DNA of 64,000 nt from Caenorhabditis remanei (lineage: Eukaryota; Nematoda; Chromadorea; Rhabditida; Rhabditidae): the NCBI RefSeq assembly GCF_010183535.1, contig NC_071331.1:1922001-1986000 (forward strand), in the 5' to 3' direction. Made by a program: the position numbers and the translations under genes. Positions within the stretch are counted from its first letter, which is position 1; each line of letters begins with the position of its first letter. The notes under the pieces are model-generated. The model saw only the letters and a program-made list of their open reading frames with translations. It had not been told where the DNA came from and did not search any database. Shown here one piece after another: positions 21,795-30,800 of this stretch.

Positions 21795-22523
21795 ATGTCT
21801 CTTGCTCTATACTGTCGGGAGTGTGCTCTCAACTTTGAGAGTTTACCCGAAAAAGAGAAACATAACGAGGAAGTACACTATGGCTTTGCTCAACCTTACC
21901 CTGAAATTTCTGAGAAAGAGTTTGAACTAATGAGTTCATGGAATACCCACAAACTTGTTCATCATTGTCCCGTCTGTTTCCGCCATTTTCGCGTCATCAA
22001 CCATCTCATCGAACACCTCGTCACGTCTCATCCTATTCGCTGTCTCAATAATCCATTGGCTCAAACATCGAAAGAAGTTGTGGAAAACTATTGGAAATTA
22101 CTGGACCATGTGCTCCCTGGTGAGCGTGCTAATGTAAGTTAATTCCCTGTCGAAAAAAATATATAATTAACAATTTTTCAGAGCATGCGTCTTTGGAAGG
22201 CTGATACTGTTTCAAAGAAATGTCCTTACTGTCCCACCTATAACCCCGCTCTTCGTCTGACTTATAATCATATCCGCTGCTATCATCATCGTCGAGGAAA
22301 CAATATCCCACTACCAGCCTATGAGAAATATCTCCGATGGAAAGACCACGTAGAAAATCTCTATCCTGGACAGCTAAAGAAGGTAAGTAACTCTATGAAA
22401 TTTAACGCTTCTAATATTCTATTTTTACAGATGGACGAGGAATTCATCTACGGCCATGGTATCCTAGATCAACCACAAGAGGAGGACTTTGACGCTATTT
22501 TCCTTGAATCATTTCCATTTTGA
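21795..22523 (+). CDS. C2H2 zinc-finger protein (210 aa, three exons)
   Basis: Exons are 21795-22133, 22182-22382 and 22431-22523. Donors are AAT|GTAAGT and AAG|GTAAGT; acceptors are TTTTTCAG and TTTTTACAG; introns are 48 nt each, all phase 0. Three C2H2-type fingers are visible: CRECALNF with HNEEVH, CPVCFRHF with HLVTSH, and CPYCPTYN with HIRCYHH. The last exon is acidic (DEEFIYGHG...EEDFDAIF). It follows the protease on the same strand without an obvious TATA box. It could be a DNA-binding regulator of the element or act on host chromatin. No specific family is recognised. Confidence 0.85.
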
Positions 22524-22539
22524 AATAAAGATTTTATTG

Positions 22540-22690
22540 ACAACAAATTGTTCACATTTCATCAACTAATTGTTCACATTTCATCAACTAATTGTTCACA
22601 ATTCAAAACTAATTGTTCACAATTCAAAACTAATTGTTCACAATTCAAAACTAATTGTGAACAATTCAAAATGAATTGTTCACAATTCAT
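22540..22690. repeat. Iterated ~20-bp AT palindromic repeat (array 1)
   Basis: Six or more copies built from CTAATTGTTCACAATTCAAA, with the palindromic core AATTGTGAACAATT, lie between the 3' ends of the convergent zinc-finger and penton genes. The same motif in the opposite sense occurs at 30058-30145 and 30425-30550. It looks like an iteron or protein-binding array, or possibly a termination region. Confidence 0.7.
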
Positions 22691-22792
22691 AAATTTGAGT
22701 AAATTTGAAAAAATGACAAAAAATACAATGTTTTATGGGGTAGGAGGGGCACATGTTTTCTGAGGTAGGGGGGTACATGTTATATGGGATAC

Positions 22793-24148
22793 CTACTTTA
22801 TCTTTTTAAAGTGAAGCACTGCTATAGTGGTACCCCAGCTGAAAGGTATGGGGTCACCACCATCAGTGAGAAGTTCAATACGTATACTATCAATATTACT
22901 GTTTATGAGTGGAACATATCTTGGGTTAGGCACTGTGTAGTAGATTATAGAGCCATACTTGCCAGTACACGGGATAACAGAAAGTAGATTACTCTTCCTA
23001 TTACCAACAATGATTGGGTCTACAAGGTCTGAATATAGGTAGATCACACTGACATCTCCAAAGAAATCCACTTTATGTGGGGCAACACTGCTTTCTCTAA
23101 CAATAGTATCCTCAAAACCCAAAAAATAACCACAAGCCTTATCAAACTCTACGAATAATACTTCTGCAGGATTCAAAAAGTTAATTTTCACTTTTCCATC
23201 TTGCACTGTAAAACCAAGGTATTGGTTAGTATCATAGTCGGGTTTGTCTACAGAAACTAGAGATCTTATACGTTCAAACTCTTCCATCATGTTCCTATAA
23301 GTTGTGGCATCGTTAGGTCGATTCAAGACATTATTTGCAATTGCAGCATACTCGGCCATTGATTGTTTCATCTCGGGACTCAAAGCGATAACTGGTTTTG
23401 GTTCTTCAGGTTTCTTGAGTGGGGGCTTCTTGATCACATCTGGCTTCTTTTCGTCAACCTTCTTTTCTTCTTTCTGCTCAGTTTTCTTTTCTTCAACTTT
23501 CTTTTCTTGTTTCGGTTCAATCTTTTTCTGCTCAGTCTGCTTTTCTTCTTTCAACTCAACCTTCTTGTCTTCAATCTTCTTGTCTTCAATCTTCTTTGGT
23601 GCGGGGGTTGTCTTTTTTTCTTCTTCAATCTTCTTTGGTGGCGGTACTGGTGGTGTTGGCACTGGTGTTGGTGTTGGCACTGGTGTTTGTTTCACAGTTT
23701 CAGTACTCTGTACTACTGGTGTGTTTTGAGCACTTTTCATTCTTTCCTTATCGTTTAATATTGCGAGAATACTTTCTTTTTCCTCTTTAGGCATTTCTCG
23801 CTTAGCCTTTTTCATATTTTCTTCAATCACATTGTCTACAGCACTCCTCTTCATTCTTGTGTGTACTTGATTATTCAGTGCAGAGATGACACCCTCTAAA
23901 TTTGAATAGTCTGCTGCAGGAAACGTAACGCGTATTGGCTGACGGCCACCTTTGAAGTGTATCCAATAGTGTAGGGGTCTGCCGACATTCACAAAACTGT
24001 GCGGGTAAACGAGGTCTGTGAGCGCAACTACCCACTCATCTCTTTGCAATTGTAAAACTTCTGGTAACCTGGTGACGTAACGGCTAGTGGTGTTATGAAA
24101 TGGGGCATTCGGGACGTTGGAGGGGAGAGTGACATAAAAATCTGTCAT
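22793..24148 (-). CDS. Penton-type minor capsid protein with charged insert (451 aa)
   Basis: The start MTDFYVTLPSN is chosen: 30 nt downstream of a minus-strand TATAAAAG (24178-24185), with only non-ATG extensions upstream. The N-terminal part (DFYVTLPSNVPNAPFHNTT, then LPEVLQLQRDEWVVALTDL) and the C-terminal part (YVPLINSNIDSIRIELLTD, then GTTIAVLHFKK) match the layout of penton-like proteins of Mavericks and related viruses, where the two ends build one jelly roll. Between them, residues of roughly 135-275 are a low-complexity Pro/Thr- and Lys/Glu-rich linker (repeated KKIEDKK, EEKKVEEKK). The linker looks like a later expansion. Assignment is by end motifs and position opposite the packaging ATPase. 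Confidence 0.68.
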   Translation of the reverse strand: MTDFYVTLPSNVPNAPFHNTTSRYVTRLPEVLQLQRDEWVVALTDLVYPHSFVNVGRPLHYWIHFKGGRQPIRVTFPAADYSNLEGVISALNNQVHTRMKRSAVDNVIEENMKKAKREMPKEEKESILAILNDKERMKSAQNTPVVQSTETVKQTPVPTPTPVPTPPVPPPKKIEEEKKTTPAPKKIEDKKIEDKKVELKEEKQTEQKKIEPKQEKKVEEKKTEQKEEKKVDEKKPDVIKKPPLKKPEEPKPVIALSPEMKQSMAEYAAIANNVLNRPNDATTYRNMMEEFERIRSLVSVDKPDYDTNQYLGFTVQDGKVKINFLNPAEVLFVEFDKACGYFLGFEDTIVRESSVAPHKVDFFGDVSVIYLYSDLVDPIIVGNRKSNLLSVIPCTGKYGSIIYYTVPNPRYVPLINSNIDSIRIELLTDGGDPIPFSWGTTIAVLHFKKIK

Positions 24149-24177
24149 TTCTAATGACAAATGCACAATTACGAGAC

Positions 24178-24206
24178 CTTTTATACCCGTGAAAAAAGTA
24201 TAAAAG
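24178..24206. promoter_or_regulatory. Back-to-back TATA boxes (penton / membrane protein-ATPase)
   Basis: TATAAAAG on the minus strand at 24178-24185 serves the penton gene (ATG 30 nt on). TATAAAAG on the plus strand at 24199-24206 serves the membrane protein and ATPase transcript (first ATG 29 nt on). Only 13 bp separate the two. Confidence 0.65.
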
Positions 24207-24234
24207 GGTTTGAAATCTCTTGGAAACTCTCAAA

Positions 24235-24411
24235 ATGTGGATAAATAGCACAATTTGTCCAGATATTCTTAGTGACGACGCAATTACTATCAACATTATT
24301 GCCACCATCACCATTCTCATTGCACTATGCCCATGTCTTCTGGTAGCCCGCCACTACAAACAAAACACACCCCAGGATTCCGATTTAGATTCCCCTCTCA
24401 AACCACTATAA
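24235..24411 (+). CDS. Small single-span membrane protein overlapping the ATPase start (58 aa)
   Basis: The first ATG after the TATA box gives a 58-residue protein: a short polar N-terminus (MWINSTICPDILSDD), one hydrophobic span (IIATITILIALCPCLLVA), then a basic/acidic tail. The last 85 bases overlap the ATPase gene in another frame. The ATPase ATG (24327) would be reached by leaky scanning or re-initiation, unless another transcript exists. Placement right behind the promoter and a clean membrane span argue for a real gene. No family is recognised. Confidence 0.6.
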   Translation: MWINSTICPDILSDDAITINIIATITILIALCPCLLVARHYKQNTPQDSDLDSPLKPL

Positions 24412-25001
24412 TCGGGGCTACACAGAGTGGCAAAACAACATTATTGAAGAAAATCATTGAAAACTGCTCGACTTCTTTCGATACACCCATCACTAACATT
24501 TTTTGGTTTTGTGGTGTAAAGACCCCTGGTATCCCTACAAATGTACCAAATTTACGTGTATACGAGGGTCTACCCGACGTGGAGCTACTGAAAGAACACA
24601 AGGACCAGACAAATGTAGTAGTTTGCGATGATTTGATGACTGAATTTGCTCGTTCAAAGGACTCACTCAACCTGTTGAATACCCTCTTCACTGTCTATGC
24701 ACATCACTATAACTGTGCTGTTTTCAACTTGGTCCAATCTGCCTTTGCTCTACCTCCAGTCACCCGAAACAATAGTACCTATATCATACTCATGAGAAGT
24801 CTTTCTGATGCTGCTCAAATTAAAAATCTACTTGTTCAACAATTTGGAGATCGATGGAGAGGCGCATATCAGGCCTACGAAGATGTAATGTCAAAACCAT
24901 ACCAAGCAATGATGATAAACAACGATCCACACTCCCCACCATCCATGAGAATACTCTCAAATTTCATCGAGGAATACCCTGTTGCCTATGAGACAGTATA
25001 A
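24327..25001 (+). CDS. ATP: Genome-packaging ATPase, FtsK/HerA (A32-like) type (224 aa)
   Basis: Walker A is GATQSGKT at residues 30-37 and Walker B is NVVVCDD near residues 96-102. A Q/S-rich sensor region (LVQSAFALPPVTRNN) and a DAAQIKNLL helix follow. Size and motif order match the short packaging ATPases of Mavericks, virophages and poxvirus A32. The start MPMSSGSPP is the only ATG before Walker A in this frame. The stop codon (24999-25001) lies inside the TATAAAAG box of the next gene. The probable role is to drive element DNA into capsids. Confidence 0.9.
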   Translation: MPMSSGSPPLQTKHTPGFRFRFPSQTTIIGATQSGKTTLLKKIIENCSTSFDTPITNIFWFCGVKTPGIPTNVPNLRVYEGLPDVELLKEHKDQTNVVVCDDLMTEFARSKDSLNLLNTLFTVYAHHYNCAVFNLVQSAFALPPVTRNNSTYIILMRSLSDAAQIKNLLVQQFGDRWRGAYQAYEDVMSKPYQAMMINNDPHSPPSMRILSNFIEEYPVAYETV

Positions 25002-25004
25002 AAG
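24997..25004 (+). promoter_or_regulatory. TATA box fused with the ATPase stop codon
   Basis: TATAAAAG; its TAA is the ATPase stop. The next ATG is at 25035. Confidence 0.6.
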
Positions 25005-25034
25005 AAAACCATCACCACCCCACAATCATTCACA

Positions 25035-25346
25035 ATGGCTGCTCACCTTATCGTTCATCACGATTTTCTTCACCAAGTTATGAAAAACAAACGAAAATCC
25101 TTGGTTGAGGCAAACACTAAACAAATCAACATTTTAGTTGAAATTGTACACAATCTACTAAACTCTAAAAATATCCCCCTCAACTCTCGGGAAGTGACAA
25201 TTTTACGACCAGTACAAAAATTATTGGAGGCTCTTACCAAGTGTCGTGATGTGGATAAGGCTCGAGAAATACTATTTAAGCTCACCAAAAACCAACTCTG
25301 CTCATTCATTGTTCCTGCTTTTGTCGCTACAAATTTACGAAAATGA
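25035..25346 (+). CDS. Small helical Maverick protein (103 aa)
   Basis: One exon, 31 nt behind a TATAAAAG box. Mostly helical and basic, with an NIPLNSREV turn in the middle and a hydrophobic C-terminus (CSFIVPAFVATNLRK). Small proteins with this plan (charged helices, an N-x-PL turn, hydrophobic tail) lie near the capsid genes of other animal Mavericks and adintovirus-like elements; their function is not established to my knowledge. The stop overlaps the start of the next gene by 4 nt (ATGA), suggesting coupled translation. Confidence 0.7.
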   Translation: MAAHLIVHHDFLHQVMKNKRKSLVEANTKQINILVEIVHNLLNSKNIPLNSREVTILRPVQKLLEALTKCRDVDKAREILFKLTKNQLCSFIVPAFVATNLRK

Positions 25347-26674
25347 AACTTGTTCGAAAGTATCACATGATACCGTATGAAGAGGGTGCCCCTCTCGAGT
25401 CGGGTCGTCGATTTCTTGAAAAGATTTTGAATGACAAGTCTCTTGATGAGGTAGCCAAGTGTAGATTTTTCCAAGATATTTTGTACAAGATAAAACATAA
25501 TATGCACCTTGCTATTGTGAACAGTGACATGTTTGATATTGTTCGTGAAAATTTTCAACGACATACCAAGACACCAAAACCTACTCCCTATTCATCTCCG
25601 AAATACAAGCCTAACAATGATGACTATCCGAATGATGATTTAGACAATCTAATTTGGGATAACTATGGTATGCCCGAGTATTCACCACCAGAATCTTACC
25701 ATCCACCATCACGTCACTCATCTCCATTGCCTCCACCACCTCCTCCTCCACCCCCGCCGGGTCCACCACCTGTCCTTGCTCCAGCTCCTAGAGGAGAACG
25801 AGTAGGTGGAAAAATGTCAAAACCAGGGATCCATCATAGGGGTGTATCAGAATTTCAAAACATTGTGAGATTGGCTGCCGAAAGATTTGTTGACCGAAGA
25901 AACCGTCAAAATATACCTATGCCTCCACCACCTCCTCCACTTCCACCAAGACCTATTGTCCCGAGAGAGGAAAAGACTAGTGGGAAGATGGTCAAACAAC
26001 CTGTGCGGGAAAGAGGTGTGTCAGAATTTCAAAACTATGTAAAATTGGCCTCGGCCAGAATGGCAGAAAAAAGAGAACGTAGAATGCGCCTACCCGATGC
26101 ACCAAAAATGGAGGTTGAAGAAGAAATCAAGGAAGAATTGCCCTCAAAACCCGGAACACATATCAATAGGAGAGATAGCAAACCCGAGACTCAACAGAAG
26201 CATAAGCGAGAAAAAAGTGTTGCTGCTGAACGAAAACAAGTTAACAAGATAATAGCAGAAAACACTCGAGGTGTGCCAAAAGTTTTGCAGACTAGTGGAA
26301 GCTCGAATCTCGGTGTCAAGTTGGAACCCCACATTAAGCAAGAACGAAATATCAAACAGGAACCCAATATCAAGCAGGAGCGAAATATCAAACAGGAACG
26401 TAACATTAAGCAAGAACCAATAAAGAAGGAAATTAAACAGGAGATCAAAAAGGAGATCAGGAAAGAGATAAAGCAGGAGATTAAACAGGAGCCGGTAAAG
26501 AGAAAGATCAAGACGGAGATTAAACAAGAACCCCCAGAACGAAAAATTAAGACGGAAAATAAACCAGGATTTCGCGTCAAGGAAGAACCTAGTAGTGGAT
26601 TCAGAAGACGAACAAAAGGAGAAGGTGTCGCCCCAAAAGGATCAAGAATTTACTGTCGTCTTTGGAAAATGTAA
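25343..26674 (+). CDS. Polyproline protein with SUMO-motif tail (443 aa)
   Basis: Starts in a 4-nt overlap (ATGA) with the previous gene and has no TATA box of its own. Layout: a folded-looking N-terminus (1-75); a disordered region with two polyproline blocks, each followed by a repeated module (GKM(S/V)K, then RGVSEFQNxVxLA); then residues of about 325-415 packed with VKxE/IKxE tetrads. I count 15 in that 90-residue tail and one more upstream. Psi-K-x-E is the SUMO acceptor consensus. Polyproline blocks could bind profilin, SH3 or WW partners. The C-terminus is basic. Maverick elements often carry a fast-evolving disordered protein in this region. I do not recognise a family. Confidence 0.75.
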   Translation: MKLVRKYHMIPYEEGAPLESGRRFLEKILNDKSLDEVAKCRFFQDILYKIKHNMHLAIVNSDMFDIVRENFQRHTKTPKPTPYSSPKYKPNNDDYPNDDLDNLIWDNYGMPEYSPPESYHPPSRHSSPLPPPPPPPPPPGPPPVLAPAPRGERVGGKMSKPGIHHRGVSEFQNIVRLAAERFVDRRNRQNIPMPPPPPPLPPRPIVPREEKTSGKMVKQPVRERGVSEFQNYVKLASARMAEKRERRMRLPDAPKMEVEEEIKEELPSKPGTHINRRDSKPETQQKHKREKSVAAERKQVNKIIAENTRGVPKVLQTSGSSNLGVKLEPHIKQERNIKQEPNIKQERNIKQERNIKQEPIKKEIKQEIKKEIRKEIKQEIKQEPVKRKIKTEIKQEPPERKIKTENKPGFRVKEEPSSGFRRRTKGEGVAPKGSRIYCRLWKM

Positions 26675-26676
26675 TG

Positions 26677-26684
26677 TATAAAAG
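26677..26684 (+). promoter_or_regulatory. TATA box of the integrase gene
   Basis: TATAAAAG two bases after the upstream gene's stop (26672-26674) and 31 nt before the chosen integrase ATG. Confidence 0.6.
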
Positions 26685-26715
26685 TGAGTCAGATATTCAC
26701 ACCCATAGCTCAAAG

Positions 26716-27786
26716 ATGACGTCTACCCGTGTTAAAGCAGCTATTAAGGATGCTTATACCAATCCGAAAAATCCATCTGCATTCACTTCTGTAGCCAATA
26801 TTCACAAATTTCTCAAGCCAAAGTTCAAATCTTTAACGTATGAACAAGTTGAGAAAGTTTTGGAAGATTTGGAATCATTCACACTACACAGACCAACCCG
26901 AAAACGATTTCCACGTCTAAAAACACTAGCCTCTGGACTCTTCACTGATCTTCAAGCAGATTTGGTGGACATGAGTAAATACAAAAAGACTAACAATAAC
27001 ACTACATTTTTATTGACAGTCATCGATATTTACTCTAGACGATTATATGTTAGATCATTGAAGAATAAAGGTGGTGTAGAGGTATCCAAGGCCTTGAGTG
27101 AGATATTCAAAGAAATTGGTACATCACCCATGAGTGTGTACACTGATGAGGGAAAGGAGTTTTACAATACCAATGTCAAGACTCTGTTCAAAGAGACAGG
27201 TGTCTCTTTGATATCCACAAAAAGTGAATTGAAATGTGCGGTAATTGAGCGGGCAAATAGGACTCTGAAGACTCGATTGGCAAAGTACATGACCCAGAAA
27301 TATGGCTACAAATATATCGATGTGTTACAAAAGATTGTGAAAGGAATCAACAACACTCTTAACCGTGGAATTGGGAAAAAACCAGTGGATGTGAAGCGTG
27401 GAGATTTTATGGTACCATTACCAGAAGATGTTGAAAAACGTACAAAGTTTCAAGTTGGTGACCACGTTCGAATATCGGCAAAACGACAAATTTTCGATAA
27501 GGGATATGATCAAGGCTGGACGACTGAAGTTTTCATTGTGAATAAGGTTCTATACAGAAAACCAATTGTTTACAACCTTTTGGACACTAACGGAGAGGAG
27601 ATTGAAGGAATCTTTTACGGCCGAGAGCTCACAAAGTGTACATATGGACGAGATGACTTGTATCGGATCGAGAAGGTGTTGGACACGCGAATACACAAAG
27701 GAAAGAAGCAAAGTAGGGTTAAATGGTCCGGGTATCCAGATTCTTTTTCTAGCTGGGTAGACTCTGACTCTCTTGTTAATTTATAA
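26716..27786 (+). CDS. INT: Retroviral-type integrase with chromodomain (356 aa)
   Basis: The ATG at 26716 (MTSTRVKAA) is chosen because the TATA box at 26677-26684 lies upstream of it and downstream of the longer frame's first ATG. The RNase-H-like core has the DDE triad: Asp82 (QADLVDM), Asp144 (VYTDEGKEF) and Glu178 (VIERANRTLK). After an SH3-like DNA-binding part comes a C-terminal chromodomain (YRIEKVLDTR, then RVKWSGYPDSFSSWV). This is the standard c-integrase of Polintons, which makes the 6-bp target duplications seen here. No frame damage. The chromodomain may steer insertion to methylated chromatin. Confidence 0.95.
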   Translation: MTSTRVKAAIKDAYTNPKNPSAFTSVANIHKFLKPKFKSLTYEQVEKVLEDLESFTLHRPTRKRFPRLKTLASGLFTDLQADLVDMSKYKKTNNNTTFLLTVIDIYSRRLYVRSLKNKGGVEVSKALSEIFKEIGTSPMSVYTDEGKEFYNTNVKTLFKETGVSLISTKSELKCAVIERANRTLKTRLAKYMTQKYGYKYIDVLQKIVKGINNTLNRGIGKKPVDVKRGDFMVPLPEDVEKRTKFQVGDHVRISAKRQIFDKGYDQGWTTEVFIVNKVLYRKPIVYNLLDTNGEEIEGIFYGRELTKCTYGRDDLYRIEKVLDTRIHKGKKQSRVKWSGYPDSFSSWVDSDSLVNL

Positions 27787-27835
27787 TTGTATTGTTTATT
27801 ATTGTTCATTATTGTTTATTATTTGAATAAAAAAA

Positions 27836-30800
27836 TCACTGGTCATAAAATGGATAATCATCAATTAACAGAGTATTAGTAGGTAGTTGGCCGAAAGGGG
27901 TGACAACTCCATGAATATCGTAGTGGCCCTTATCCATCTTTGGATTGACTCTCTTGTCGGTGACACATGTCCACAGCCCATCCAACGCGTTGTCTCCTCG
28001 TTTGAACGTCATCATTTTTGCGACGAGCGGCTCCGAAATTCCCTCAGAAATGAAGTCGTTCATCTGTAAGAATAAAAATTAGACGTTTTTTTCTCAAGTT
28101 TTGACTTACCGTCTCCTTCATGGTGTTAAATGATATGGCTTCCGAGTTTTTCGATGTGAGACTAACCCCCTTGGCCTTGACTGAATAGGTGCTCGCTCCT
28201 TGCTCATCCTCCATCCTCAACGCATACATTTTGGGTGCCATCACCACTACTTCCTTCAATTTTCTTCCTGCAGGTATCTCATCAGTAAGGAAACCCAGCT
28301 GCTCGCCTCTCATTGATTCTAACTTGTTTTCTCCAACATTCTCCTTGTAGATTACTGAATCGGTGTCACAGTAAATCATGTTTTCGATTCCGGCCTTTTC
28401 CATGGCCTGGGTGAGACGCAGACGGGCAGCACTTGTGGTCTGAGCGGTTATTGCCAGATTGGTGAATCCTCCCGGTAGTAGAGCCTCTTTCTTTGGTCGT
28501 CTCGAGAGAAAGTATTTTTTCGTACCGAAAGGAATCATGTTAACTGGCTCGTACTTTGGGTCATTCAAAAACTTTGTCATTCCCACAGCATCGGACAGAC
28601 GGATCAACTTTGTTTCGACTTTGTCGGGATTTTGAGCGAATTTACCTGAAAAAATCAAAATTAGTAAAAACATACGAAATTAAAATTACTTACCCCAGGC
28701 AGAATTCAAAAACAGCTTTGCAAGACTCCTCATGGCTTTGTTGACCTTGATTTTTGTTGGATCCAACTGAACACCGTCCATATCCCATATTTTTTTGATG
28801 TAGGCATCCTTTTCGTCGTCAGTCATATCTGGTCTTGGCCATCCGCTACTCTCATGTTTCATCTTGAGGAGAGGTTTGATGTAGTCCGCGAAGAATCCTC
28901 AAGCAACCCATCTATCCCAGTGCCAAATTTCGTGATATCTCAAAACCTTGTAGCCCTTGCTAATGGCATAATTCAGTTCGTCAGTACACCAAACACCTGT
29001 CAGGTACCGTTCAGAAACCTTTGTGTGTGTACAAGGACTACTAATGTTCTGGCTCTCTCCACAAGTCCGACACAGCACAAACATTAGTTTTTGACTAATC
29101 TTCTGAGGAAGGAACCCGATTTCGGCATTGGGCTCAGGAAGAACATCACAATAAACAAGTCCACGATATGTGAGAGGGTCTTCAGGTTTTGGAAATTCAG
29201 CACTAGTTATTCGAGGATTTCCAAAGGGATATGCAGTACCTCCAGCATTGAGGTATGGGTAGAGACTTGTGAAGTCCAAATAGTTGAGAAGTGAAGTTGT
29301 CGTAGCCTGTGTAATTGACCGAAAAGCTTGAGTCCTTCCACCATAGAGAGCCTCACGAGGAATGAGTCGATGAGTATATCGGCAGAGTTTGAAGAATTTG
29401 TGCATCTCTGGGTCATTGGCCATTTCCTTCCTAATTTCACACTCCCACTTGGTATGGACCGTGTAGCCTTCAGCACGAAGTTCACCCTCTCGTCGTAGTG
29501 TCTCGGCAAGCAAACTTCCCATTTTTCTGTTTTTGTTTACAGGAGAAAACTTTTCGCCAATGGGGTGACACTTTGAACATCCGTGATACAGACAACCGTA
29601 AATTTCATAAATTTCACGAGTCTCTGGGTTGTAGGCATCCAAATAATATTTACGTCCATTTGCATCGATGCAGTGTTCACCTCCACGGAGCTTGTACTTT
29701 AACTTTAGACCAGGATTCTTCTTCTCAAGCCATTGGATGTACTTCAAAGCAAGGACCAAGTTGTTGCCTCCTCCATATCCCTCCTCAGGAACATACCCAA
29801 CCTCTCCCTGTTTAATGTATTCGTGCTTGAGCACAAACATTACATAGGAGGCAAGAGTACACCCTTGGATAATAGGATTCCATCCATTGAAAGTAGATTC
29901 GCACATCTGCAAAAATACAAAATTAGTATTGAAAATAGTACTGACACAGTATGAGAGGTACCCCTATGCACACACACACGCATGTCTACGGTAGGACTAT
30001 GTAGTATAGGGGGGGAAACACTACCTTTTTCTCGAAAAGGTAGTGGTTTTTTCACATTTTACAAATTGTGTACATTTCAAAACTAATTGTATACATTTAG
30101 TTTTGAATTGTGAACATTTAGTTGACAAATTGTGTGCAATTGATTGGCAATTTGACACTCTCTATAAAACTACGATATTTTTGGGGTAGTGGCTAGGATT
30201 GGTATATGTGTGCATAGAGGGGGGTCCACCTGTGTGTCACCTCGGGGTATATGCGGTAAAATTGTGTTTTTTTCGTAGAAAACTAGGTATTTCGGTAAAA
30301 AGTACAGAAAAATAGGTGGATTTTTGTAGTTTCAGGGTGGGTATATGGCTGTGTGTAGTAGGGTACCCATGTGTAGGGTATGAATATGTGTATGTATTCT
30401 CATCCTCATGGTTTTTTTACTAAAACATTTAATATGCAATTCATTCACTAATTGTGCACTTTTAGTTTTGAATTGTGAACATTTAGTTTTGAATTGTGAA
30501 CAATTAGTTTTGAATTTTGCACTTTTAGTTGACAAATTGTATACATTTGTTTTTAGCTTGACATTCTCTATAAAACTTTGATATCATTGGGATATAGGAT
30601 AGGTATATGTGTGCATAGAGGGGTCCACCTGTGTGTCAGCTAAGGGGTATCTGCGGAAAAATGGTGTTTTCATAGAAAATTGGGTAAAAGTATAGGAAAA
30701 TATATGAATTTTTGTAGTTTGAGGGTATAGTTGTGTGTAGTAGGGTACCCCGGTCTGATTATGTTCTAACTAGTAGATTAGTCTATTTTTTCAAAAGTAT

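Noticed and set aside
23304..23790. Plus-strand frames of 131-141 aa opposite the penton-type gene
   Set aside because: They are antisense shadows of its Lys/Glu/Pro-rich linker.
26144..26580. Minus-strand frames of about 128 aa opposite the SUMO-motif tail
   Set aside because: They are antisense translation of a short codon repeat.
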